A program made the translations under genes and the position numbers. Below the pieces are notes generated by a model, which worked only from the letters and a program-made list of their open reading frames with translations, was not told where the DNA came from and ran no database searches. This document shows, piece by piece, positions 25,273 to 33,630 of a stretch of 35,707 bases of DNA. The stretch's first letter is position 1. Each line of letters opens with the position of its first letter. The stretch lies in the NCBI GenBank assembly GCA_963205185.1, contig CAUJHZ010000009.1:1-35707 (forward strand), read 5' to 3'. Source of the stretch: Planctomycetota bacterium (GTDB lineage Bacteria > Planctomycetota > Phycisphaerae > Phycisphaerales > UBA5793).

Positions 25273-26994
25273 ATGCCGGACGTCCTGATCGTCGACGATG
25301 ACGCGATGTTCCGCGAATTGCTCGCGGAGCGATTACGCACCGATGGGCTGAAAGTGCGCCTCGCTCAGAACGGGAGTGAGGCTCTCGAGATCATCGTGTC
25401 GGAGCGACCGAACGCGATTGTACTTGACGTCTCGATGCCAGGCATGGATGGTTTGGCCACGTTGCACTCGATTCGCGGCACGCCGAGCATTGCGGACACT
25501 CCAGTACTCATCCTCACGGGGAAAGGAAGTCGCCAAAATGTCATCGAAGCAGCACATTTGGGAGTGGCGGGCTTTATTCTCAAGACGTCAGGCGCATTCT
25601 CGGACTTGCGGTCGCGCCTCCGCGCCATGCTTGCGTCGGTTCCGCTTGCGGAACCTCAGCAGTCCGAACCGGGACGGACCTCCCCTGATGCTGATGGAGC
25701 CAGCGGGGAACCTGCGGCCGGGAGAATCGAGGCGCCATTGTGCACTCGAGAAGAGGTCATTCAGATGGTCTCCCGAAGCCGGCAGATCAGAGCCATCTCT
25801 CCCGTCGCAGCAACAGTCGTCAAACTGACGAGCAATCCGCGCTGCGACATCGAGGACGTATCTCGGGCGATTACCAGTGATCCCGCGGTCGCGCTCAAAA
25901 TCCTCCGACTCGCGAATTCGCCGATATTCAACCGAGGCGAAGTGATCACCACCGTCACGAAGGCGGTCGTGCACATCGGGTTGAGCGAGATCCGCAACGC
26001 GGTGATGAATCTGTCGGTCGTGGACAACCTTGCGCAGGCAGCCTCGTCGACGTCCATTCATCCAGGTCTGTTCTGGGAGCACTCAATCGCCACCGCGGCG
26101 CTCGCGGCTGAATTCGCGAGGCGGGTTGAGCCCGATGCCGCCCCGACCGCCTTCATGACGGGTGTCCTCCACGATGTCGGCAAACTCATCCTGATGGACT
26201 GCCTGGGAGAGAAGTACGAATTGGTGCTAGCCGAGGCCGACCGACTTGGGATGCCGCTGCACACTGTTGAACGACGCCTGCTGGGCACAACCCATGCGGA
26301 GATCATGGAGCAGGTACTCAGCCTATGGAAGTTCGCCGCGGACTTTTCGGAGCCCATCATCCATCATCACGACTCGATCGAAGCGCTCTCGCGGCTCGAC
26401 GCTCAATCGCGTCGGCAGTGCGCGCGGCTGATGCTGGCAAACCGTTTCGTTCACGCGCTTCTGATCGGACAGAGCGGCAACGAACTGATCGAAGAGACTG
26501 AAGATTTGTGTGAGCTATTGCACTTCGACGCGGACGATATCCGTGCGTCCATTGACACGGCGCAGCAGCATGCGGATGAAGTGAAGCTCTGGCTGCTCTC
26601 AAACACGAGCAATGGGCCCTTGGAGCCATACCGGGCAAGCATTCAGCGTCGGATCGGGCGGACATATCAGATCCAATTCATGACAAGTAGCCCCAACCGT
26701 GATGCACTGGGCGTGTTCCTCGACCAGATCTCAGCAGCGCGCTCAGAGGCTCCACCCGATCTCGTCGTAATCCACGCTCGATCCACGGATGAGATGGCTG
26801 AACTTGAAGGACGGATGCAGCGACTATCGGGCATCTGGGGCACCGCGCCGAGGCCGCTGGTCATTTGCCAGCCGGATCGGCTGCGAACCAGCCTCGAAAC
26901 CCGCCCTCAACTGTCGGAAGCACGCCGGCTGCACCTGCCCGCGACCATTGGTCAGTTGCTTGAGGTTGTGGCGCTCTCTGCCTCCGCAGCCTGA
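25273..26994 (+). CDS. REC-HDOD response regulator
   Basis: 573 residues. N-terminal receiver (1 to about 118): VLIVDDDAMF, phospho-acceptor Asp52 in IVLDVSMPGMDG, LILTGKGS, and ILKTSG where KP is usual. After a Pro/Glu-rich linker, an HDOD domain (about 158-360) has SPVAATVVKLTSNP, AITSDPAVALKILRLANS and TGVLHDVGKLIL with an HD pair. The last 115 residues contain FMTSSPNRDALG, PPDLVVIHARSTDEM and RPLVICQPDRLRT, which look like a second, degenerate receiver without its phospho-site. Probable terminal output of the kinase cascade; HDOD proteins are regulators rather than proven enzymes. Confidence 0.9.
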   Translation: MPDVLIVDDDAMFRELLAERLRTDGLKVRLAQNGSEALEIIVSERPNAIVLDVSMPGMDGLATLHSIRGTPSIADTPVLILTGKGSRQNVIEAAHLGVAGFILKTSGAFSDLRSRLRAMLASVPLAEPQQSEPGRTSPDADGASGEPAAGRIEAPLCTREEVIQMVSRSRQIRAISPVAATVVKLTSNPRCDIEDVSRAITSDPAVALKILRLANSPIFNRGEVITTVTKAVVHIGLSEIRNAVMNLSVVDNLAQAASSTSIHPGLFWEHSIATAALAAEFARRVEPDAAPTAFMTGVLHDVGKLILMDCLGEKYELVLAEADRLGMPLHTVERRLLGTTHAEIMEQVLSLWKFAADFSEPIIHHHDSIEALSRLDAQSRRQCARLMLANRFVHALLIGQSGNELIEETEDLCELLHFDADDIRASIDTAQQHADEVKLWLLSNTSNGPLEPYRASIQRRIGRTYQIQFMTSSPNRDALGVFLDQISAARSEAPPDLVVIHARSTDEMAELEGRMQRLSGIWGTAPRPLVICQPDRLRTSLETRPQLSEARRLHLPATIGQLLEVVALSASAA

Positions 26995-27299
26995 AATGGA
27001 TTTCTGACACTGTGCTCACCGCGCAACGGGCTCGCTCTTCTTCAGCACCCGCCCCTAGGATGCCCGCGACCTTTCGGCCTGCGGCGCCTTCCCAGGTGCG
27101 TGTCGCTGATCCAGATCGTGCGAAAGGCAAAGCTTCTCATCGCCGTCCCCGCCGATAATCTTGTGGCGAATAAATCGTCGGGTGATGGCTCGTAACCGAC
27201 ATTCGGAGAGACGCTCACTGACACCCCACGCGTCAATGCGGAGCTGAGGAGTCTCTTGAGGCCCCGACAGGAACGTGAACGACCTGACCGGGTCGTAAA
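26995..27299. other. Gene-remnant region after REC-HDOD gene
   Basis: About 305 bases with no intact gene. On the minus strand near 27096-27131 a frame reads FRTIWISDTHLG, the exact first motif of metallophosphoesterases (D-x-H), but the frame runs into Arg/Gly-rich nonsense and stops. In another minus frame near 27215-27290, VRSFTFLSGPQETPQLRID is protein-like but unassigned. Both appear to be scraps of lost genes. Confidence 0.4.
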
Positions 27300-27743
27300 T
27301 CACCTCGCCGTGTACTTCCCGCGTCCGACTCGCTTGAACAGGTCCTTGCGCTTGAGCAGCGTCAGGTTGACCATCATCCGAAGGTTACTCGAATTCGACT
27401 TGTAGCCGGCCCGCTGCACGGCCTCGACGAGTTCGCCCACGCTCATGGTCTTGCCCTCGAGCGCCCCTTGCAGGGCCTGGGCGAGCGTGAGCTTGTTGGT
27501 GGCTCGGGTCGCGGCGGCCGCGGATCCGTGCCGGCGATGCGAGGCGGCACGTGTGCGGCGATGGCGCTTGCCGGTGGCGGCGCCCGCAGCCGCTTCGAGT
27601 TCTCCCAGTTCGCTTTCGACCTGTTCGAGTTCCTCAAGCAAGGCCGAGCGTTTAGCCTCCATGGCGTCGAAACGCGCGGAGCGGCGTTCGAGTTCGCCGC
27701 GTAGCTCGATGGTGGGGACGCGACTGAGATTGAACTTCGCCAT
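27300..27743 (-). CDS. Small basic coiled-coil / winged-helix-like DNA-binding protein
   Basis: 147 residues from the ATG at 27743 (GGAGGAAGG upstream). Three parts are visible. A coiled coil spans about 12-52 (SARFDAMEAKRSALLEELEQ). A basic Ala/Arg/His/Thr linker spans 55-88 (GKRHRRTRAASHRRHG). A C-terminal module spans 88-147 (KLTLAQALQGALEGKTMSVGE, AGYKSNSSNLRMMVNLTLLK, RKDLFKRVGRGKYTAR), predicted as a winged helix. It looks like a nucleoid-associated or histone H1-like protein. A deleted copy of its C-terminal part lies at 12125-12223, so the family has been duplicated. Exact family not recognised. Confidence 0.78.
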   Translation of the reverse strand: MAKFNLSRVPTIELRGELERRSARFDAMEAKRSALLEELEQVESELGELEAAAGAATGKRHRRTRAASHRRHGSAAAATRATNKLTLAQALQGALEGKTMSVGELVEAVQRAGYKSNSSNLRMMVNLTLLKRKDLFKRVGRGKYTAR

Positions 27744-28006
27744 GAGTGCCTTCCTCCTCGGTGCAGCGTTGTGCCAGATGAAGTGTCTTCTGCTGCACGC
27801 GAGCAAGGAGTACAGCAGGCCGCAAGCGGATCCAGAACGGACCGACTCATCTTAGCAGCCTTGAGGAGTAAAGGCATCAGCCATCCGCCGAGGACTGATC
27901 AGCTCTCACCACGGCGCACTGCGAGCGCGGAGGCACTGGGGGTGACTATGCACCGCCGCCCTGGGAAACCTCGGGCCGCATCAACGACGGGGGACCCCCG
28001 GCCTGC
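27744..28006. other. Gap between two minus-strand small genes
   Basis: 263 bases without a supported ORF. On the minus strand TAAGAT occurs near 27853-27858, about 110 bases upstream of the 27743 start, and is a possible -10 element for the basic protein gene. No matching -35 was found. Confidence 0.3.
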
Positions 28007-28228
28007 TCAATCCGGCTCCCGTATGTCCGGCAGCCACGAACCCGGCTCTTCCGCCTCGGACTCCCAGGGAGCATCCAAGCGCAGCCCCTTGATCTGAATG
28101 TCCAAGCGGGCCAGCTTCTTGAGTATCGTGGCGCGCCGGGCGCGGAGGAGTCCGAGGCGGCGCAAATTCCTTGGATCCATCGGCCTGGCCTTCTCGCGGT
28201 CGCTTTGACGTTTGCTGCTCCTCTTCAC
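28007..28228 (-). CDS. Small basic protein of unknown function
   Basis: 73 residues from a GTG at 28228 preceded by AAGGAGGTG at good spacing. The sequence is MKRSSKRQSDREKAR, then a helical LRRLGLLRARRATILKKLARLDIQIKG split by basic residues, then an acidic/Trp tail (DAPWESEAEEPGSWLPD). Lys/Arg-rich with an amphipathic helix and no known domain. It is next to another basic protein gene on the same strand, so a nucleic-acid-binding role is plausible but unproven. Confidence 0.6.
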   Translation of the reverse strand: MKRSSKRQSDREKARPMDPRNLRRLGLLRARRATILKKLARLDIQIKGLRLDAPWESEAEEPGSWLPDIREPD

Positions 28229-28690
28229 GGCACACCTCCTTCTGTGGGCCTCCAGCCCCGCCGGGCGGGCTGCATCGCGCCGCCGGGGGAACTCAGTTCG
28301 ACCAGACATGCGGGCGGGAGCGGCGAGAGGCCGCCTCGATTCCGACCGCAGGGGTACATAGACTGGAGTATGCACGGGTTGTCAGAGGATGGTGCGAATC
28401 GGGCCCGTCCCCGGCCGGTATGACCTGTGCAGAGCGGGGCGCCGCAGGTGCGGCCGTGCGTGCCACCGAGCCTTCCGTATGGGAACGGAAGGCGGTGCGG
28501 AACCTGGAGTTGTGCGGTCCCATCAATCGAAGCCTCGCGGCGTGCGGGCGCCGGCTCCTGGCTGAACCGAGCCCGCCGCAATACAACGGCCGCAAAGGGC
28601 GCTGCCGACTGCGCGGATTCTTGAGGATTCCTGGCAAAAATCCTCGCAACATGCCCTGTTCGCTGCGTTCGCCTTCTGGGAGATGACACC
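28229..28690. promoter_or_regulatory. Upstream region of the sigma factor operon
   Basis: 462 bases between divergent genes, with no supported ORF. Two details stand out. A perfect palindrome GAGGATT-N9-AATCCTC sits at 28623-28645, about 45 bases before the sigma factor start, and could be an operator or leader hairpin. The octamer GTGCAGAG, identical to the sites of the terminal repeats, occurs at 28427-28434. Clear -35/-10 elements were not found, which is expected if the ECF factor recognises its own non-standard promoter. Confidence 0.45.
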
Positions 28691-29275
28691 GTGGCCGTCC
28701 ACACCGAACCGGATCTCGCAGGCACTGTCACCGGCCTGCTCGATCGCATGAGAGGCGGGGACGCGGCGGCCAAGGACGAGCTCTTCGATCTCGTGTACGG
28801 CGAACTGCGCGATCTCGCCCGCTACCAGCTCGCCCGGGCCGGGCGATCGAACCGTCCCTTCGAGGGCACCGAACTCATCAACGCCGCCTGCGAGAAGCTC
28901 CTGGGCAAGTCCGGTCTCGACGCGGACAACCGCAAGCACTTCTTTTTTCTCTTCGGTCGGGCCATGCACGACGTCCTCATCGGGGAGAGCCGCAGGGCGG
29001 CAGCGATAAGGCGTGGAGGGCTTCTGCGCCGCACCCCGCTCGTGCAGATCGACGTCGACGGGCAAGCGACCTTCTGGCGGCGCGGCGATGTCCGCGAGGC
29101 GCTGACAGAGTTGCGGCGCTTCGACGCCGGAGCCGCACAAGTCATCGAGTTGCGGTGCTTTGCCGGCCGCACCATCGACGAGACTGCCGAGATGCTCAGC
29201 CGTTCGGTGGCGTCGGTGCGTCGCGACTGGTCCTACGCCAAGGCGTGGCTGGCCGAGCGATTGGGAGAATCCTGA
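28691..29275 (+). CDS. ECF-type RNA polymerase sigma factor
   Basis: 194 residues from GTG (GGGAG nine bases upstream). Region 2 is at about 20-90 (ELFDLVYGELRDLARYQLAR, FEGTELINAACEKLLG, HFFFLFGRAMHDVLIGESRRR-type). Region 4 is at about 130-190 (ALTELRRFDAGAAQVIELRCFAGRTIDE, then the helix-turn-helix AEMLSRSVASVRRDWSYAKAWL). The pattern is that of the planctomycete-rich ECF family encoded beside Ser/Thr kinases. The kinase gene follows 65 bp downstream, which suggests sigma activity is controlled by phosphorylation rather than by an anti-sigma factor; this is known for related pairs and inferred here. Confidence 0.92.
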   Translation: MAVHTEPDLAGTVTGLLDRMRGGDAAAKDELFDLVYGELRDLARYQLARAGRSNRPFEGTELINAACEKLLGKSGLDADNRKHFFFLFGRAMHDVLIGESRRAAAIRRGGLLRRTPLVQIDVDGQATFWRRGDVREALTELRRFDAGAAQVIELRCFAGRTIDETAEMLSRSVASVRRDWSYAKAWLAERLGES

Positions 29276-29340
29276 AGGATTCGCGCGGCCGCCGGGATTT
29301 TGTGCGCAGGTCCCCGGGCCGATTGCGGCTGTTCAGTGGC

Positions 29341-31545
29341 ATGTCAAGGGAAACGCGGGTGGTGACCCAGGAGTGGAACGAAAAGGCGATCTACCTGGCG
29401 GCGCTCGACCTCGAAGGGGACGACCGCGAGGCCTTTGTGCGCGGCGCCTGCCCCGACGGGGAGCGCTTCGATCGCATCATGGCCCTTCTCGCCCACGCCC
29501 AAGACACTTTTGATTCAAGTCACCCGCCACCAAACGAACCGGCTCGAGACGAAGCTCAGGGCCAGTTCATCGACGAGTTCCGCATCGTTCGCATGCTCGG
29601 CCAGGGCGGCATGGGCACGGTCTACCTTGCTCACGACACGGTTCTCGACCGCCAGGTGGCGCTCAAGGTCATCGCGCGCCACCTGACCCACTCGCCGCGC
29701 GCCCTGGATCGGTTCATGACCGAAGCCAAGGTCGCGGCCAAGCTCAAACACCCGGGAATCGTCCCGGTGTTCCGTTTCGGCTGCGATGGCCGGGACCAGT
29801 ACCTCGTCACCGAGTACATTGAAGGTCCGACACTCGCCGATGAGATCGCCGAGCACAGCCGGCGCGGTTTGCAGTCGACTCGGACGGAAGATGTGCGGCG
29901 CTGGCAGCACCACGCTGTCGAGCGGGCCGCCGACGTCGCCGAGGCGCTTGATCACGCCCATCGCCAGGGGGTGACGCACCGAGACGTCAAGCCGTCCAAC
30001 ATCCTCATCGACGCCAATGTCGGTCCGCGCCTGGCAGACTTCGGGATCGCACTGCAGGCGGAAGCAGGAACGAACTCCGATGTCGCAGCGACCACGCTCT
30101 CGCACGAAGTCCTGGGCAGCTGCTACTACATGAGTCCCGAGCAGGCCGCTGGCGGTTCGGGCAGGCTCGACCATCGAAGCGATATCTTCTCACTGGGCGT
30201 CGTGCTTTACGAGATGGTGACGCTCCGGCGTCCCTTTGATGGTGGGGACGTGAACACTGTGCTCCGCGCCGTCGAGACCCAGCAGCCCAAGCGGCCTCGT
30301 TCCATCGATCGCCGCGTGACTCGCGATCTTGAAGTGGTGATGCTCAAGTGCCTCGAGAAGCGCCCCGTCGACCGGTACCAGTCCGCGGCGCACCTCGCGG
30401 CGGATCTGCGCGCTGTGCTCTCAGGTCAGCCGATTCTGGCGCGTCCTCCCGGCCCCTTGCGGCGGGCGGTGCGGCTCATCCGCCAGCATCGCACCCTCTC
30501 CGTGAGCGTGCTGATTGTCCTCCTGGTCACCGCCCTGGCGGCGATGGCGATGACTCAGTTCCAGCGGCAACGGGCTCTGGGGGCATCCGTGTCCTTCGAA
30601 GTGCTTGGTGGCGCCGGCGGCGCCATACTCTCGGCGCGACGATGGAACAACGATGAAAGGCGTTACGGCAAGCCCATCGAGCTTGGCCGGCTATCGAGCG
30701 CCGCGGTCCGATTGACTCCGGGAGTCTACCGGTTCCTCGTTACCGACGGGCATGGCCGTTGGATCGAGTTCGAGGATGTGCTGGCGACGTCTTCGATGCG
30801 GCACTTCGCGCTGCGGTTGGATGGGCCAGCCGATCCCGTCGAGGGCATGGTCCGGTTCGATCCCGCAGAGGTGAGTTGGTCGGCTCCGGCGAGCTTTCAG
30901 GATCCGCAAACCGGAGAGAGGATGTCGGATCTGCCGCTCGACGGAGCCTTCTGGCTGGATGCGACCGAGGTGTCCAACAAACAGTACCGCCAGTTCGTGG
31001 AGGCCACTGGCGCGCCTGAACCGGTGTACTGGCAGCTGTTCGAGTCGTCGGAGATCGCTGATCTGCCGGTGACGGGCGTGAGTCGTGATCAGATGCTCGC
31101 GTACGCGCTGTGGCGGGGGAAGCGGTTGCCGACGATTTATGAGTGGCTCTTCGCGGCCCAGTATCCGGACGGCAAGGCACAACTGCTGCCGTGGGGTGGA
31201 GATCCCGACACGGCCCGGCTGGCAATCCCCTCGCCTGAAGCGCTCGCCGCCCAGCAGCACATCGATCCCGAGCGGCTGTTCGCGAACTATCGTGCATTCT
31301 GCTCACCGGTGGGAAGCCGCCCGGAGTTCGGCACTCCCACGGGTGTGCTGCACATGTTCGCCAACGTCCGCGAGATGACCTCCACCGTCGTGAACACGCC
31401 CTCGGGCACGTTGGCGGTGCTCGCGGGCGGGTGCTGGTCCAGCGATCCTCGCTCGCTCACGTGCATGGACGTGTCCACCTATCGGATGGATGCCGGCACA
31501 TTCGATCTCGGCTTCCGCTGCGCGCGGAGCGCCGAGCCGCGGTGA
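29341..31545 (+). CDS. Ser/Thr protein kinase fused to FGE-sulfatase domain
   Basis: 734 residues from the ATG at 29341; a GTG at 29302 is an alternative start. The N-terminal helical region (1-75) is typical of planctomycete kinases. The kinase domain (about 80-345) has LGQGGMGTVYLA, Lys109, HRDVKPSN with catalytic Asp215, DFG at 233-235 and SPEQA. A membrane helix at about 386-406 is followed by an external part: a PEGA-like beta region (about 415-500), then an FGE-sulfatase/SUMF1-type domain (about 530-732) with FWLDATEVSNKQYRQFVEATG, YALWRGKRLPTIYEWLFAAQ, FANVREMTST, AGGCWSSD and LGFRCAR. This external domain may sense a ligand. Active-site residues of the kinase are complete. Confidence 0.94.
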   Translation: MSRETRVVTQEWNEKAIYLAALDLEGDDREAFVRGACPDGERFDRIMALLAHAQDTFDSSHPPPNEPARDEAQGQFIDEFRIVRMLGQGGMGTVYLAHDTVLDRQVALKVIARHLTHSPRALDRFMTEAKVAAKLKHPGIVPVFRFGCDGRDQYLVTEYIEGPTLADEIAEHSRRGLQSTRTEDVRRWQHHAVERAADVAEALDHAHRQGVTHRDVKPSNILIDANVGPRLADFGIALQAEAGTNSDVAATTLSHEVLGSCYYMSPEQAAGGSGRLDHRSDIFSLGVVLYEMVTLRRPFDGGDVNTVLRAVETQQPKRPRSIDRRVTRDLEVVMLKCLEKRPVDRYQSAAHLAADLRAVLSGQPILARPPGPLRRAVRLIRQHRTLSVSVLIVLLVTALAAMAMTQFQRQRALGASVSFEVLGGAGGAILSARRWNNDERRYGKPIELGRLSSAAVRLTPGVYRFLVTDGHGRWIEFEDVLATSSMRHFALRLDGPADPVEGMVRFDPAEVSWSAPASFQDPQTGERMSDLPLDGAFWLDATEVSNKQYRQFVEATGAPEPVYWQLFESSEIADLPVTGVSRDQMLAYALWRGKRLPTIYEWLFAAQYPDGKAQLLPWGGDPDTARLAIPSPEALAAQQHIDPERLFANYRAFCSPVGSRPEFGTPTGVLHMFANVREMTSTVVNTPSGTLAVLAGGCWSSDPRSLTCMDVSTYRMDAGTFDLGFRCARSAEPR

Positions 31546-31584
31546 CTTGCCCTCTCACAACTCGAATCATTGAAAGGACGCGCG

Positions 31585-32118
31585 ATGCCTCAGCAGTGTC
31601 AGTTCCGCTTCTTGACGAGCCTCCATGCCTTCCCCGCCTGCGGAAAGAACTGGCCGGGCAGTTCCCTCGGCTCTCCGGCGACCGGAGGCGAGCCGGGAGT
31701 GGACGACCTGCCCCTCGACGAAACCGAGATCATCGCGAGGGCGCTGCTGGGATGGGCCGACGGGCTCGAAGCCGCGGCGCGTTCGCATGACTCCGATCTC
31801 TTCTCGAAGCTGATCACAGCCAGCGGCGACACGGAGACGGAGTGTCAGGCGGCGGCGATCGCCCAGTTCTTCAGTTCGATCGATCCGCTGCTCGCAGTGC
31901 TCGCCGCGCCTGACGTGCTGGATCGCATTGTCAGCTTCGATTCGCCCCAATCGGCCGTCTGGCTCGAAATCCTCCCCAAGATCCACATCATCGTGGGGCT
32001 GCTCCGCGATGAACAGGGCGCCGTGGCAACGTGGGACGTGGCCATCGCCTCCCCGTCCTCCGGACAGGTCTCGATCAAGGTCGCCATCGCCCTGAAGATC
32101 CGCGTCGAGCCCGCATGA
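31585..32118 (+). CDS. Unknown protein downstream of the kinase
   Basis: 177 residues from ATG 31585, chosen for AAAGGA seven bases upstream. The N-terminus (1-45) is irregular, with Cys, Gly and Pro. The remainder is helical then beta, with TEIIARALLGWADGLEAAARS, SIDPLLAVLAAPDVLDRIVSF and SPSSGQVSIKVAIALKIRVEP. No signal peptide or known domain. The stop overlaps the next start (ATGA), so it forms a coupled pair with the 405-residue protein and probably belongs to the sigma-kinase operon, 39 bp after the kinase stop. Confidence 0.72.
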   Translation: MPQQCQFRFLTSLHAFPACGKNWPGSSLGSPATGGEPGVDDLPLDETEIIARALLGWADGLEAAARSHDSDLFSKLITASGDTETECQAAAIAQFFSSIDPLLAVLAAPDVLDRIVSFDSPQSAVWLEILPKIHIIVGLLRDEQGAVATWDVAIASPSSGQVSIKVAIALKIRVEPA

Positions 32119-33332
32119 CTTCCCTGAGTACACATCGCCTGCTCGTTGATGTATCGCGCGGCATGCCGCGGGCCATCGGAGTGCGCGGCGGCGGTGTGTT
32201 GCGGGTGCTCCGGATACTCAACGCGACCGAGCCGGCGGTGTTCTTTCGGCGATTCGGCAGCATGGGCGCGGTTGCGGCCATCGGCTCGGCACCCTGGCCT
32301 GCCCAAGTTGAACTCGAGATGACCGTGGAGAACCGCGGGGCAAGCCCGTCGGCGACGATCATTGAGGGTGGTGACGACGGTTCCGAAGCCGGTAGCGCTC
32401 TGCCGTGGCAGCGCCTGGCTGCGATTGAACGGTGGCTCATTGAGCACGCTCCAACCGAGTCGCTCCGCCTCGACGCCGAGTTCTTTTACGGTATCGAGTG
32501 TGCGTTCAATCCGCGCTTCGTCCAGGAGCGGGGCCTGCCAGAAGCTGCCAAACGGAATCGCGAGGAAGTTATGGACGAGGTGGATGGATTCCTGGCCCGG
32601 CTCGTCGCGCGACTGGGCAGGCGACAAACTGGGGACGCCTTTCGTGACGGAGAAATCCACAGCGCTGACTGGCACGTGGGGCCAGTTCTTGATGAGCTCT
32701 TCAAGGGCCGATTCGGCAATGCGTCCGGGCACGAGCGCATGGCGGCGGCCGTGAGGATGTTTGCGAGGTTCGGAGCGGGCGAACTCGCCATGGACATCGC
32801 CGCCGGCCCCATGGGAGGTGAACTCGCGCTGCGCATGACCAACGGCGCGCCCAACGGACCGCTCGTGTTCGCTTTCGCGGAATACGCCCTCTACCGGCTC
32901 AACACGTCGCGAGGAGCCAGCGACAAAAGGATTTGGAGCGACGTGCTGCCCGGGTGCATCCTCGCGGCGGAGTTGTACCTGATGGCCTATCACCTGTTCG
33001 ATCGCGAGGGAGCGGTCAGTAAGGCGCTCTTCCGCGGCGATGCCGGCGGACCGCGGCCGCTTCTGAGGCGACTGGGGCGCCAGTGCGTGAACGAGCTCAT
33101 GCAGCGCTATCTCGAATTCGGATGTCACGGACAGCGGCAGTTACTCGAATCACGCTTGGCCGGTTTGCTGCGCAGTGCATTCGTACCCATCGAGCCCCTC
33201 GAACCTTTGGTTCCCAGGTCGCGTCGAGATCGCGTCATCCAAACCAGCGCGCACCGAAGCGGCGTGTTCACAGCGGTCTTTCCGGACCTGCCGGTGCTTG
33301 AGGTGCGAGCGCCGGGCCTGTCAGGCGCCTGA
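32115..33332 (+). CDS. Unknown 405-residue protein, last gene of the sigma-kinase unit
   Basis: 405 residues from the ATG overlapping the previous stop. Soluble, mixed alpha/beta, no signal peptide. Visible segments: STHRLLVDVSRGMPRAIGVRG, LPWQRLAAIERWLIEHAPTE, EVMDEVDGFLARLVARLGRR, a Gly/Ala/Met-rich core (GAGELAMDIAAGPMGGELAL), and LPGCILAAELYLMAYHLF. No family recognised. Coupled to the 177-residue protein; together they may be effectors or targets of the kinase, on position alone. The gene ends 58 bp from a convergent HTH gene. Confidence 0.72.
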   Translation: MTSLSTHRLLVDVSRGMPRAIGVRGGGVLRVLRILNATEPAVFFRRFGSMGAVAAIGSAPWPAQVELEMTVENRGASPSATIIEGGDDGSEAGSALPWQRLAAIERWLIEHAPTESLRLDAEFFYGIECAFNPRFVQERGLPEAAKRNREEVMDEVDGFLARLVARLGRRQTGDAFRDGEIHSADWHVGPVLDELFKGRFGNASGHERMAAAVRMFARFGAGELAMDIAAGPMGGELALRMTNGAPNGPLVFAFAEYALYRLNTSRGASDKRIWSDVLPGCILAAELYLMAYHLFDREGAVSKALFRGDAGGPRPLLRRLGRQCVNELMQRYLEFGCHGQRQLLESRLAGLLRSAFVPIEPLEPLVPRSRRDRVIQTSAHRSGVFTAVFPDLPVLEVRAPGLSGA

Positions 33333-33390
33333 GTGCTGACGCGACTAGAACACACCTCGCCTCCCGAACTCTGCTTGAGCAATGGGATCG

Positions 33391-33618
33391 TCAGCTGTCG
33401 GCGCTGGCGCGGCGAAGCGCGCCGCGGCGTTGCATGTCGTCCATGAGCCGGCGCCGGCCCTGATCAAGCCATCGCTCGATGTCCGCTCTTTGGAAACTCC
33501 AGTCTCCGTCAATGCGTTCCGCGGGAATGCAGCGTTGCTCAGCGAGCTGTTGGACGACCGTCTCCGGCAGGCGAAGGAGCGCGCTCAGTTCGGTGATCGT
33601 GCAGGTTCCGCGGCTCAT
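33391..33618 (-). CDS. Excisionase/MerR-like helix-turn-helix protein
   Basis: 75 residues with GGAGG six bases before the ATG. The sequence CTITELSALLRLPETVVQQLAEQRCIPAERIDGDWSFQRADIERWLDQ is the short winged HTH of the excisionase/AlpA-like family (HTH_17 type): a helix-turn-helix then the W-F-x-x-x-D-I-x-x-W-L signature. Such proteins act as DNA-bending excision factors or small regulators. It lies 12 bp downstream of the truncated gspD ORF and in the same direction, so it is probably expressed from the duplicated gspD promoter. Confidence 0.82.
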   Translation of the reverse strand: MSRGTCTITELSALLRLPETVVQQLAEQRCIPAERIDGDWSFQRADIERWLDQGRRRLMDDMQRRGALRRASADS

Positions 33619-33630
33619 CGGGCCTCCGTG

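Noticed and set aside
27055-27303. VgrG-like N-terminus of a type VI secretion spike
   Set aside because: Only a loose likeness over about 25 residues (RSFTFLSGPQE) with loss of frame after it; no other type VI gene in the window.
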